From Ambrosia x helenae (Eukaryota > Streptophyta > Magnoliopsida > Asterales > Asteraceae), in assembly GCA_030844895.1 (NCBI GenBank), contig CM061233.1, positions 63,017,190-63,081,189 of the forward strand: a DNA stretch of 64,000 bases. Reading direction: 5' to 3'. Positions 22,372-31,763 of this stretch are shown here, piece by piece; within the stretch, counting starts at the first letter, position 1, and every line of letters starts with the position of its first letter. The notes under the pieces were generated by a model. It searched no databases and was not told the DNA's origin. It saw nothing but the letters and a program-made list of their open reading frames with translations. The position numbers and the translations under genes are program-made.

Positions 22372-22585
22372 TTTTTAATAATTACAACTTATACCAAGGG
22401 CCATATCTAGGGAACTTGTTGATCAAAACACACACAACGCCACCCACGACCTCCTTCTCTCTCTCTATACTCTCTCCGTAACCTCTCCATAAACACACCT
22501 AAATCACTAATAATTAGCTTATATTAGTAAGGTTTTGAGGTGATTAGAAGAGCTTGGAGCTTAACTAAGGAAGATTACCTCATAA

Positions 22586-22812
22586 TCACTACAAAACCTC
22601 ATCCAAGTACTTGATTTACCCCCTATCTTTAAGCTAGTTATAAGTATTCTTAATCTTTTTTAAAATCATATTAAAGTGTCTAAATGGCAAGATTGTGACA
22701 CCCTGTTGAAATATGATGAGATTAAGGCTAAAATCAAGTTTTTATAAGTGTTAAATTTGAGATTAAAGTGGTGATTGGGCGTGGGATCAAAACCTTAGGG
22801 GGGCGGGGTACA
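22586..22812. other. Unassigned flank of Cassandra
   Basis: Non-coding. It ends GATCAAAACCTTAGG, a G run and GTACA. A near copy of that junction occurs at 31859-31885 on the other side of Cassandra, inside a 117-bp duplication. Confidence 0.5.
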
Positions 22813-22931
22813 TGTGACACCCCAGGAAAATCCCACATCGGCCGTGGCCAGGAGAGATCCTTGGTTCATAAGTAATGTCTTGCCTCTTAAATCACCAACG
22901 CGTTTTGGGGCTTAATGTTAGTGGATGAGAG

Positions 22932-22996
22932 GAGAACTCCACAGTTAAGCGTGCTCAGGTGGGAGAAATTTCAGGATGGGTGACCTCCTGGGAAGT
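22932..22996 (+). pseudogene. 5S rRNA-like segment in Cassandra 5' LTR
   Basis: It runs from AGAACTCC to GGGAAGT and aligns with plant 5S rRNA. Box A AGTTAAGCGTGCT is at 22943-22955 and box C GGATGGGTGACCTCCTGGG starts at 22974. The middle is diverged. It may still act as a Pol III internal promoter, as proposed for the family, but is not a 5S gene. Confidence 0.9.
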
Positions 22997-23084
22997 CTCC
23001 ACTTGGGCAACCAAAAACAAATCCGTGAGCTCTGGATGGGCAAAGCGGACAATACTGGTGATGAGAGGGGCGGGGTGTTACAGA

Positions 23085-23097
23085 TGGTATCAGAGCC
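23085..23097 (+). promoter_or_regulatory. Primer-binding site of Cassandra (tRNA-iMet)
   Basis: TGGTATCAGAGCC, two bases after the 5' LTR end. Confidence 0.9.
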
Positions 23098-23366
23098 ACT
23101 CCTGTGCCGTTCGGGATGGTGGGTGCATACCTCATCAGGGACGATGAGACTCTAACCTCATCAGGGACGATGAGACTCTAACGGGGGGTGAATGCGACAC
23201 CCCAGGAAAATCCCACATCGGCCGTGGCCAGGAGAGATCCTTGGTTCATAAGTAATGTCTTGCCTCTTAAATCACCAACGCGTTTTGGGGCTTAATGTTA
23301 GTTGTGACATCCGTCACTTTTTCATTATATATATATTTTACAATAATAATATATATATATATATTT

Positions 23367-23410
<44 letters not shown>

Positions 23411-23574
23411 TGATAATAGAGCTAGTTCAACACACTTGAAACACCATAACCAAACCTTAAGCCCAAACCCTTTATTTAATTCTGATCCGGCCCACCAGAC
23501 AACCATCCGGCCCAACAGCTCTGCAGCCCACAACCCTGGTCCGGCCCAACCCCTTTCTGTTTAAACAAAAAAAA

Positions 23575-23650
23575 GATGCTTTACCCGGGTATCGAACCCG
23601 AGCCCCCCCACTCACAAAACACGCGTCCATACCAGCTGCTCCACACCTGA
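23575..23650 (-). other. tRNA-like module T1 in element A 5' LTR
   Basis: Minus strand: A-box-like TGTGGAGCAGCTGG (23632-23645) and B-box GGTTCGATACC (23588-23598) in a T-arm-like hairpin (CGGG, loop TTCGATA, CCCG). It lies ~300 bp upstream of the TATA box, pointing away from it. No full cloverleaf, CCA or clear anticodon is seen. It has an exact twin at 29234-29309 and a counterpart in A' at 6262-6345. Confidence 0.6.
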
Positions 23651-23951
23651 TTCTTGTATTTATACCAAACCAATTAGTATTTAACCCTTTCCTAACTCCT
23701 CCCTTTCCCTTCTTCCCCTCGTCGAACAGCAACAGCAGCATATGTGGTTTGAAAAAAAACTCACCTTTGACCAATCAATTCAATTTATTAATGCATAATT
23801 GATCTAATTTAGGAGTGGGACGTAATTATCGGCCTAATCTTCAATCAACTACACCTATAATTGCAATCAATTTAAACCAAATTGATGAATACGCGTGGAC
23901 CATTTTAAAAACGAGTCAACCTTCCAATTAACCAAACCCACTGATCCTCCC

Positions 23952-23959
23952 TATAAATT
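23952..23959 (+). promoter_or_regulatory. TATA box of element A 5' LTR
   Basis: TATAAATT, followed ~35 bases later by a CT-rich tract (CACACCTCTCTCTCAACC), the usual plant LTR transcription-start context. The 3' LTR copy is at 29611-29618. A' has TATAAATT at the equivalent place. Confidence 0.75.
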
Positions 23960-24133
23960 GATCACCTACGATCATTCACAACTCGCTCACACCTCTCTCT
24001 CAACCTCCAATTGTTTCTGAAACACACTAATTCTTGGTGTCCTTGTTCTCTGTTGACTTTTTGTTTGACCAAACAAACGAACTCGAAACAACACTGTGAG
24101 TCTCATTTCTTTTGTGGGTTATGTTCATCGGCC

Positions 24134-24180
24134 ATCACACAGCAATAGCCCTATGGTTAATCAGGCTATTGATGTGTGAT
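24134..24180 (+). other. Conserved LTR stem-loop (element A 5' LTR)
   Basis: Arms ATCACACAGCAATAGCC (24134-24150) and GGCTATTGATGTGTGAT (24164-24180) pair at 16 of 17 positions around a 13-base loop. The A' copy pairs perfectly and carries a compensatory G-C to A-T change. It lies ~180 bases downstream of the TATA box, so it would be in the RNA. Confidence 0.78.
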
Positions 24181-24281
24181 TTGCCCAATTGCAAATTCTA
24201 GGGCTCATTCGTGTTATTTGGGGATAAACTTGATTCGTGTATTTGTATTTAATTAATTTTGAACGGAAAACATCACAACCA

Positions 24282-24352
24282 CCGGCCTAGGCCAAGTGGT
24301 TGTGACCTTGTTCCAACCCAGAGGTTACCCGGGTTCGAGTCCCGGCTCTGAC
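24282..24352 (+). other. tRNA-like module T2 in element A 5' LTR
   Basis: A-box-like GGCCAAGTGGTTG (24290-24302), close to the A box of Ser/Leu tRNAs, and B-box GGTTCGAGTCC (24332-24342) inside a perfect T-arm (CCGGG, TTCGAGT, CCCGG). It is in sense orientation and diverges from T1. The D/anticodon region does not fold as a clean cloverleaf. Twin at 29941-30011; counterparts in A' and C. Confidence 0.62.
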
Positions 24353-24390
24353 CCTTTTATTCTTTCTTTTCTTTTTTTTTTTCAAACAAC

Positions 24391-24391
<1 letters not shown>

Positions 24392-24432
<41 letters not shown>
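24392..24432. repeat. (AT)n microsatellite in element A LTR
   Basis: A pure AT dinucleotide run. The copy in the 3' LTR (30054-30081) is shorter, one of the few differences between the two LTRs. Confidence 0.95.
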
Positions 24433-24436
<4 letters not shown>

Positions 24437-25951
24437 CCTTTTAATCTTTTAAATTCATTTTAAAATATCAAAACTATTTTATAAATTCTAAAAAAATTAT
24501 ATTTGTTTAATCTGTGATAAAAGTGTTATTTCCAATTTTTATTTTTCAGAAATTCATTTATTTAATATTTATAATAATTAAATCACTTTTATACTATTAT
24601 ATTTATAAAAATCCATTTATATATCAAAACAATTCTATTAAATTCCCCAAAAATTATCCTGACTTTTTATAAAGATAAACTTTACTGAAATAATTTTTAA
24701 TTCAGTAAAATAATTTATTTTATATTTTTAATCAATTTTTGTTAGATTTAATCATAATTAAATCATAATAAATCCAATTTTCATCATTTTTGCACCAAAA
24801 TTTTATACAAATTATTTTTAATGATTTGGAGCAGAAATATGATTTTTAAAATAAGAAATCTTTAATTTTAGTATTTTTGAATATTAAAGTTAAATGTTAG
24901 CTATTTATAAATAAATAGATTTAAAAATCTATTTTAAATGAAATAATTTTATAAAAATTATTTCTATACTTCAAACACTTTATTGTGTACATTCTAAATT
25001 CAAATTTTATTAAGAGACTTTTTATTTAATTATTTATTAAATTTCTCATAATTAATAGACAATTTGTTTATTAAACAAATAAACGTTATCCCCAAATTCG
25101 AAGCCCTAGAAATACATATATCCTAGAGTTATTTCCCTTACACATTATCGAATACTTTAGGTTGATCATTTGGGAGTAATCTCAATTCATATTTCGTTGT
25201 CCCAGTTCAATTTCAAGTTACTACGTGAACTGTGAGTATTCCTACCCCTTTTTGCATTTATACATTTTTGGGGTGTTACATGTACACTATTACAATTTCA
25301 AATACAAGTTTACATTTTTACAATACAATTCTAGTACTATGTGCATTGCTTACAACGTGCTTTATGCTTAGACAATACATGTGGATTACATTTGTACTTA
25401 GTGAAATCATTAACATGGTACAAGCCGACCTTAACATTGGATAGCGCTATTTGGATTGACAACCCGCCTAGGTTGATTCTCCCCCTTTTTCATCGGAGAA
25501 TCCGTGGCCATTGTTAAGTTATCATCCATTCATTGGTTGAGTACACTACAGTTCATACAGTACATTATACAGTCACAGGGTTGATTTCGCTCATTTGTAT
25601 GATACATAGTTTACATATTTGCACAGTAGCTTGCACTTGAATTGTATAACTTTTTAACCTACTATATATATCAAATCTAGGAATGCTCACCAACATTTCA
25701 TATGTTGACCAAATCTATTTTGTACATGTTTCAGGTGCAGTTTGATCTAGTGCTTTAGCAAGGAACATTTAGTGCTTATTTTAATTCAGTTATTTCAATA
25801 TTTACATCTCATTTAGACAATGTATTTTCCATTTCCATGTAAGACAATTTCGATTATTCAATAATATTTACATTTTAGTACCATGAGCTTTTGAACAATC
25901 GTCACTACGTGGCACCTCGATGATTCCGCCATCGGTTGGGGTGTTACAGAT

Positions 25952-25964
25952 TGGTATCAGAGCC
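25952..25964 (+). promoter_or_regulatory. Primer-binding site of element A (tRNA-iMet)
   Basis: TGGTATCAGAGCC, three bases after the LTR end at 25948. Confidence 0.92.
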
Positions 25965-26641
25965 ATGGTTATAGAGAATTAGGTTATTAGATAAAATGGC
26001 CTAGACTATAACCGAACTTCAATTTTCATGCATAATATTTTCTGAATTACCTTACCCTCATTTCCCTCTACTTTCCTTCTTCTATCCTCTCTCTCTCCAT
26101 TCTTTTTATCTTTCATCATGGTGCATAGAGATGGTGTCCTACAAAGAGTGGGAAGTTTACATCATCATGGAATGGGAACAGTACCTTTTATGAAGACACT
26201 CTTAGATATAATATCTACTCTTATTGTTACTCCTTCGAAGTTGTTGAACTTTAATGAGTGTGATAAGGACACGTGCAATCTGGAAGGGTGGATGCCTGTA
26301 CACTGGGTTTTCTGGCATAGGCAAGCATAGCGCATAAATCCATTTACGGACCTGTTATGCTTACCTGGGGATTCCTGGAGTGAGTGTCCACTTATAGGCT
26401 AAAGCACGTCTTCTTTGATCACCATTGGGTTCAATTCCTTTGAAAAGTCAACGTTCTTGTTGGGCTTTACAGCTAGACAAGGGCACTCCAAGCATTTTAT
26501 GCAAGTTTTTTTTCAATAATACCCTCTCGTTTCATATACAATACTTTGCATATCATGATTGCTTACAAGATCACATCTTCAGCTGTACGATTATACACTT
26601 ACATTTTCTAATCTCATGATTATTATTTGACTACCTCATAG
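25965..26641 (+). other. 5' leader of element A
   Basis: Untranslated leader between the PBS and gag. It contains CT-rich tracts at 26050-26110 and a block at 26240-26410 conserved in B and C. Small open frames (for example 26118-26330) are not conserved in C and are probably chance. Confidence 0.6.
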
Positions 26642-27859
26642 ATGTCTGCTCGCCGCATGCTCCGTGATGCCAGCCAACGCCCTGTTCGTGCTTCGGGACG
26701 ACGTTCTGATCGTCGCCTCGCATCTTTAGTCGCCGAACAAATTGCGGCAGTGATCCCAAACCTTGTCAGTGAGATAACCCAGAATAGTAACAGTGCCAAC
26801 ACAGGGAGTACGACTCAATTTCGGTGCACTTTCAAACACTTTAACTCCTGCAACCCCACAAAATTCACTGGTGAGGAGGGTGCTACTGGCCTCCTCCAAT
26901 GGTTTGAAAGCATGGAGAGTACTTTTGTGAACAGTGAATGTCCTGATGAACTCCGCGTTCGCTATGCTACTAGTGTCCTTCAAAAGGGAGCGCTAACCTG
27001 GTGGAATGGCGAAAAACGCAATCGAGGGGTTGATGTTGCTTTATCTTTATCTTGGGCTGAGGTTAAGGAACTCATGATCGCCAAATTTTGCCCTAGGAAC
27101 GAAATCAGGAAACTGGAGGAAGAGTTCCATGAACTGAAACAAGACAGTGGTGAGAATCTTGCGTATAATACCCGATATCACGAACTTAGCATACTGGTTC
27201 CACACATGGTCACCCCAGTCTCTCGAGCAATCGAAAAATATATCGAGGGATTACCTGACCTGATTCAAGACATTGTCACTGGAGGCAAAGTCACTACGGT
27301 AGAAGAAGCCATCCAACTTGCAGCCACATTAACAGACAAACACGTAAGGAAAGGAAACTTGGTTAGGAAGGGCACCAAGACACCTACTGAGAAAACCACC
27401 AATACTGTTGAACAATCTAAGACTGTTTTAGCAAAGGCCGCCACTACTGCTTCGAACTCTAAGAAACGAATGGGCGATAATCTGAACCATACTGTTGTGG
27501 ACCCTGTAACTCAGCCTCCTATCAAGAAAGCCTACACGGGAATCCATCCTCAATGCAACATTTGCAAGTATCATCACCCTGCCAGTCTTCCATGTCGTCA
27601 ATGCACTAGATGTGGAAGGTTTGGACACTTTGTCACCACTTGTCGTGTAACAGATTGGACGCAAGATAATCATCGGACAGCTGCCCAGAAACCACTACAG
27701 ATTACTAACGGTCGGGCATGTTATCATTGTAGAGACCCTAATCACATGCTACCTCAGTGTCCCAAATTGAACAATGTAAACCTGGTGGCACATGGACAAG
27801 CTTTCAATAACGATATCAACGAAGCAGACGATCAGGATGACGTTGATCCCACTGGTTAA
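26642..27859 (+). CDS. gag: Retrotransposon Gag polyprotein (Ty3/Gypsy type)
   Basis: 405 residues. The ATG directly follows an in-frame TAG, so this is the first possible start, and the broken C copy starts at the same point. A basic N-terminus (1-35) is followed by the Retrotrans_gag core (about 60-235). That core carries family hallmarks GALTWWN (116-122), CPRNEIRKLE (150-159) and IEKYIEGLPDLIQ (197-209), as in Del/Tekay-like gags. Two CCHC zinc knuckles follow (CTRCGRFGHFVTTC, 321-334; CYHCRDPNHMLPQC, 360-373), preceded by a further Cys/His cluster (305-318). The tail is acidic, with a stop in place of any protease or RT. Gag builds the particle that packages element RNA. With no pol here, it would need enzymes from another element. 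Confidence 0.93.
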   Translation: MSARRMLRDASQRPVRASGRRSDRRLASLVAEQIAAVIPNLVSEITQNSNSANTGSTTQFRCTFKHFNSCNPTKFTGEEGATGLLQWFESMESTFVNSECPDELRVRYATSVLQKGALTWWNGEKRNRGVDVALSLSWAEVKELMIAKFCPRNEIRKLEEEFHELKQDSGENLAYNTRYHELSILVPHMVTPVSRAIEKYIEGLPDLIQDIVTGGKVTTVEEAIQLAATLTDKHVRKGNLVRKGTKTPTEKTTNTVEQSKTVLAKAATTASNSKKRMGDNLNHTVVDPVTQPPIKKAYTGIHPQCNICKYHHPASLPCRQCTRCGRFGHFVTTCRVTDWTQDNHRTAAQKPLQITNGRACYHCRDPNHMLPQCPKLNNVNLVAHGQAFNNDINEADDQDDVDPTG

Positions 27860-28940
27860 GCCATGGATGAAATCTTCCCAAGACTCAAGAATCCAATACA
27901 TGTGTTTTCATTTTCTTGATCCTATTATCATTTTATACCCAAATTTGTCGCACTCATTAGCATATAACATCTAGAAATTTTCCTTGCATACTATTGTGTA
28001 CGAACACGGATTTGGGAATTTATCATATTGATTACGTTTATCATACAAGACTCTACCTTACATTTATTTGAAACACTTGCAGAATTTTTCTCAAAACATC
28101 ATTGATTATTACATGAAACTTGATTTTTTTTTTTTTCCCTTAGTTTGACTATCAATTGAACATTTAATTATTCATGATAACACTTACACTTAATGGTTGT
28201 AGTACTTACAAACTTGCTTGCATAAACATGCTATCAATTTGCAATCTATGTGAATAATAATTGCTGCACTTAATAGAAGTCATCATGCCTTTTTCAACAG
28301 TCGGGAGAGGCCCTACAACCTACTCCACGACTGGTGGAGGCTATCGAACATACTCAACGATTGGTAGGGGTCACTATGCCTTTTTCAAACAGTCGGGAGG
28401 GGCCCTACAACCCACTCCACGGCTGGTGGAGGCTATCGAACCTGCTCAACAATCGGTGGGGTCATAGAAGGACACAAAACCCTAATGTAAGGTAAATTGA
28501 TGATTCCGGTCCGGAACGTAATCATGAATTTACAGGTGCGTTAGGGTAGTGTGAAATTCTATTAGAGTTTTTGGAAAGGCGTCCAGTACGTTTTCAAGGT
28601 ATCAAAGGTGTGGTGGGTTAGCTGCGGTACACCCTGTATACAAACACTAATGATGTATTGAAAGTGAGACTGGAAGTCGAACCAGGAACAAACTCTGTTT
28701 GATTGTTAGTTCATTTAGTCTTTTATAGTCAACCAACTCGTACATTTATTTTAGGATTCCTGAACTTGCAATTTAAGTATCTTACTACATTCTTATTTTT
28801 CTTATTTTTCGAGACGAACCTAATCCTTAACTCACACCTATCAAACCCCTTATCCAGATCATCCAAAACCACGATTATCTTAATTGTTACCCAAGCATCC
28901 ATAACCCTATGTTTCTAATAACTTCGGGACGAAGTTTCTA
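27860..28940 (+). other. 3' non-coding internal region of element A
   Basis: No protease, RT (YxDD), RNase H or integrase (HHCC, DDE) trace in any frame. It holds a ~107-bp imperfect tandem duplication at 28270-28465 (CCTTTTTCAA.CAGTCGG and GGTGGAGGCTATCGAAC). It also holds a block (28495-28690) with GTAATCATGAATTTACAGG and GGTTAGCTGCGGTACACCCT that is conserved in B and C, so it may be selected cis sequence. Confidence 0.7.
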
Positions 28941-28954
28941 AAAGTAGGGGATGC
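28941..28954 (+). promoter_or_regulatory. Polypurine tract of element A
   Basis: AAAGTAGGGGATGC directly before the 3' LTR. The upstream CTTCGGGACGAAGTTTCTA is shared with B and C. Confidence 0.8.
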
Positions 28955-29028
28955 TGTGACATCCGTCACTTTTTCATTATATATATATTTTACAATAATA
29001 ATAATAATATATATATATATATATATTT

Positions 29029-29066
<38 letters not shown>

Positions 29067-29233
29067 TGATGATAATAGAGCTAGTTCAACACACTTGAAA
29101 CACCATAACCAAACCTTAAGCCCAAACCCTTTATTTAATTCTGATCCGGCCCACCAGACAACCATCCGGCCCAACAGCTCTGCAGCCCACAACCCTGGTC
29201 CGGCCCAACCCCTTTCTGTTTAAACAAAAAAAA

Positions 29234-29309
29234 GATGCTTTACCCGGGTATCGAACCCGAGCCCCCCCACTCACAAAACACGCGTCCATACCAGCTGCTC
29301 CACACCTGA
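29234..29309 (-). other. tRNA-like module T1 in element A 3' LTR
   Basis: Identical to the 5' LTR copy; B-box GGTTCGATACC at 29247-29257. Confidence 0.6.
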
Positions 29310-29792
29310 TTCTTGTATTTATACCAAACCAATTAGTATTTAACCCTTTCCTAACTCCTCCCTTTCCCTTCTTCCCCTCGTCGAACAGCAACAGCAGCAT
29401 ATGTGGTTTGAAAAAAAACTCACCTTTGACCAATCAATTCAATTTATTAATGCATAATTGATCTAATTTAGGAGTGGGACGTAATTATCGGCCTAATCTT
29501 CAATCAACTACACCTATAATTGCAATCAATTTAAACCAAATTGATGAATACGCGTGGACCATTTTAAAAACGAGTCAACCTTCCAATTAACCAAACCCAC
29601 TGATCCTCCCTATAAATTGATCACCTACGATCATTCACAACTCGCTCACACCTCTCTCTCAACCTCCAATTGTTTCTGAAACACACTAATTCTTGGTGTC
29701 CTTGTTCTCTGTTGACTTTTTGTTTGACCAAACAAACGAACTCGAAACAACACTGTGAGTCTCATTTCTTTTGTGGGTTATGTTCATCGGCC

Positions 29793-29839
29793 ATCACACA
29801 GCAATAGCCCTATGGTTAATCAGGCTATTGATGTGTGAT
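29793..29839 (+). other. Conserved LTR stem-loop (element A 3' LTR)
   Basis: Identical to 24134-24180. Confidence 0.75.
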
Positions 29840-29940
29840 TTGCCCAATTGCAAATTCTAGGGCTCATTCGTGTTATTTGGGGATAAACTTGATTCGTGTA
29901 TTTGTATTTAATTAATTTTGAACGGAAAACATCACAACCA

Positions 29941-30011
29941 CCGGCCTAGGCCAAGTGGTTGTGACCTTGTTCCAACCCAGAGGTTACCCGGGTTCGAGTC
30001 CCGGCTCTGAC
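29941..30011 (+). other. tRNA-like module T2 in element A 3' LTR
   Basis: Identical to the 5' LTR copy; B-box GGTTCGAGTCC at 29991-30001. Confidence 0.6.
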
Positions 30012-30048
30012 CCTTTTATTCTTTCTTTTCTTTTTTTTTTCAAACAAC

Positions 30049-30086
<38 letters not shown>

Positions 30087-31613
30087 CCTTTTAATCTTTT
30101 AAATTCATTTTAAAATATCAAAACTATTTTATAAATTCTAAAAAAATTATATTTGTTTAATCTGTGATAAAAGTGTTATTTCCAATTTTTATTTTTCAGA
30201 AATTCATTTATTTAATATTTATAATAATTAAATCACTTTTATACTATTATATTTATAAAAATCCATTTATATATCAAAACAATTCTATTAAATTCCCCAA
30301 AAATTATCCTGACTTTTTATAAAGATAAACTTTACTGAAATAATTTTTAATTCAGTAAAATAATTTATTTTATATTTTTAATCAATTTTTGTTAGATTTA
30401 ATCATAATTAAATCATAATAAATCCAATTTTCATCATTTTTGCACCAAAATTTTATACAAATTATTTTTAATGATTTGGAGCAGAAATATGATTTTTAAA
30501 ATAAGAAATCTTTAATTTTAGTATTTTTGAATATTAAAGTTAAATGTTAGCTATTTATAAATAAATAGATTTAAAAATCTATTTTAAATGAAATAATTTT
30601 ATAAAAATTATTTCTATACTTCAAACACTTTATTGTGTACATTCTAAATTCAAATTTTATTAAGAGACTTTTTATTTAATTATTTATTAAATTTCTCATA
30701 ATTAATAGACAATTTGTTTATTAAACAAATAAACGTTATCCCCAAATTCGAAGCCCTAGAAATACATATATCCTAGAGTTATTTCCCTTACACATTATCG
30801 AATACTTTAGGTTGATCATTTGGGAGTAATCTCAATTCATATTTCGTTGTCCCAGTTCAATTTCAAGTTACTACGTGAACTGTGAGTATTCCTACCCCTT
30901 TTTGCATTTATACATTTTTGGGGTGTTACATGTACACTATTACAATTTCAAATACAAGTTTACATTTTTACAATACAATTCTAGTACTATGTGCATTGCT
31001 TACAACGTGCTTTATGCTTAGACAATACATGTGGATTACATTTGTACTTAGTGAAATCATTAACATGGTACAAGCCGACCTTAACATTGGATAGCGCTAT
31101 TTGGATTGACAACCCGCCTAGGTTGATTCTCCCCCTTTTTCATCGGAGAATCCGTGGCCATTGTTAAGTTATCATCCATTCATTGGTTGAGTACACTACA
31201 GTTCATACAGTACATTATACAGTCACAGGGTTGATTTCGCTCATTTGTATGATACATAGTTTACATATTTGCACAGTAGCTTGCACTTGAATTGTATAAC
31301 TTTTTAACCTACTATATATATCAAATCTAGGAATGCTCACCAACATTTCATATGTTGACCAAATCTATTTTGTACATGTTTCAGGTGCAGTTTGATCTAG
31401 TGCTTTAGCAAGGAACATTTAGTGCTTATTTTAATTCAGTTATTTCAATATTTACATCTCATTTAGACAATGTATTTTCCATTTCCATGTAAGACAATTT
31501 CGATTATTCAATAATATTTACATTTTAGTACCATGAGCTTTTGAACAATCGTCACTACGTGGCACCTCGATGATTCCGCCATCGGTTGGGGTGTTACATT
31601 AGTGGATGAGAGG

Positions 31614-31677
31614 AGAACTCCACAGTTAAGCGTGCTCAGGTGGGAGAAATTTCAGGATGGGTGACCTCCTGGGAAGT
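31614..31677 (+). pseudogene. 5S rRNA-like segment in Cassandra 3' LTR
   Basis: Box A AGTTAAGCGTGCT at 31624-31636 and box C from 31655. Element A landed about 10 bases upstream of this segment, cutting the 5S part away from the first 110 bp of the LTR. Confidence 0.88.
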
Positions 31678-31763
31678 CTCCACTTGGGCAACCAAAAACA
31701 AATCCGTGGGCTCTGGATGGGCAAAGCGGACAATATTGGTGAAGAGAGGGGCGGGGTGTTACA

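Larger units (their letters stand above)
19031..22585. repeat. Duplicated segment, second copy split by LTR element
   Basis: The left part (19031-19117) ends CCCCTATAATAC and the right part resumes near 22372 with TAATTACAACTTATACCAAG. In the intact copy these are joined by about 15 bases. The 3.25 kb between them is a minus-strand LTR element. Confidence 0.75.
24096..25734 (+). other. Putative intron inside the LTR
   Basis: The donor-like GTGAGT at 24096 and acceptor-like CATGTTTCAG ending 25734 are conserved by position in the relatives. A' and C have GTAAGT in the same context (sense strand), and A', B and C keep TTTCAG with the same preceding TG.AC/CATG block. If used, splicing would remove the stem-loop, T2 and the AT-rich block from the gag leader. 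This is a prediction from sequence only. Confidence 0.4.
23303..25948 (+). mobile_element. Element A 5' LTR
   Basis: Starts TGTGACATCCGTCAC and ends CGGTTGGGGTGTTACA. In order it holds a (TAA)n microsatellite, tRNA-like module T1 (antisense), a TATA box (23952), a CT-rich leader, a GTGAGT donor-like site (24096), the stem-loop (24134-24180), tRNA-like module T2 (sense), an (AT)n run, a long AT-rich block, and a conserved TTTCAG acceptor-like site ending 25734. At 2.6 kb it is almost as long as the internal region. Confidence 0.93.
23303..31598 (+). mobile_element. Complete gag-only Ty3/Gypsy-type element A (TR-GAG)
   Basis: The 8,296-bp element has LTRs of 2,646 and 2,644 bp, which by eye differ mainly in microsatellite lengths. 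The 5-bp target duplication TTAGT lies at 23298-23302 and 31599-31603, inside Cassandra's 3' LTR. The internal region (25949-28954, 3,006 bp) carries an iMet PBS, one intact gag (26642-27859) and a PPT (28941-28954). No protease, RT, RNase H or integrase motif is present, so it must be mobilised by a partner. The near-identical LTRs, intact gag and perfect target duplication point to a recent insertion. Confidence 0.93.
28955..31598 (+). mobile_element. Element A 3' LTR
   Basis: 2,644 bp. Apart from microsatellite lengths near 28994-29066 and 30054-30081, I see no difference from the 5' LTR. It carries the same T1 (29234-29309), TATA (29611-29618), stem-loop (29793-29839) and T2 (29941-30011). 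Confidence 0.93.
22813..31763 (+). mobile_element. Cassandra TRIM retrotransposon (complete, split by element A)
   Basis: 5' LTR 22813-23082 (270 bp), internal 23083-23192 (110 bp), 3' LTR 23193-23302 plus 31604-31763 (also 270 bp once the insertion is removed). The LTRs begin TGTGACACCCC/TGCGACACCCC, end GGTGTTACA and carry 5S-rRNA-like sequence, the hallmark of Cassandra. The 5-bp target duplication GTACA lies at 22808-22812 and 31764-31768. I count four substitutions between the LTRs by eye. The internal domain has the iMet PBS, a direct repeat around CTCATCAGGGACGATGAGAC (two copies), and a G-rich PPT (ACGGGGGGTGAA). There is no coding capacity, so transposition depends on other elements. 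Confidence 0.93.

Noticed and set aside
22932..22996. Functional 5S rRNA gene
   Set aside because: Only boxes A and C are well kept, the middle is diverged, and the context is a Cassandra LTR.
23472..23774. 100-codon minus-strand frame, repeated identically at 29131-29433
   Set aside because: It is antisense to the LTR and overlaps the T1 module. Its repetition only reflects the two LTR copies.
24282..24352. Functional tRNA gene in the LTR
   Set aside because: A and B boxes and the T-arm are present, but no convincing acceptor stem, anticodon arm or T-run terminator.
26118..26330. 70-codon frame in element A leader
   Set aside because: Not conserved in frame in element C, with no recognisable motif.
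27860..28954. Hidden protease or RT downstream of gag
   Set aside because: I found no DTG/DSG, YxDD or DDE-type motifs in any frame, and C and B agree in lacking them.
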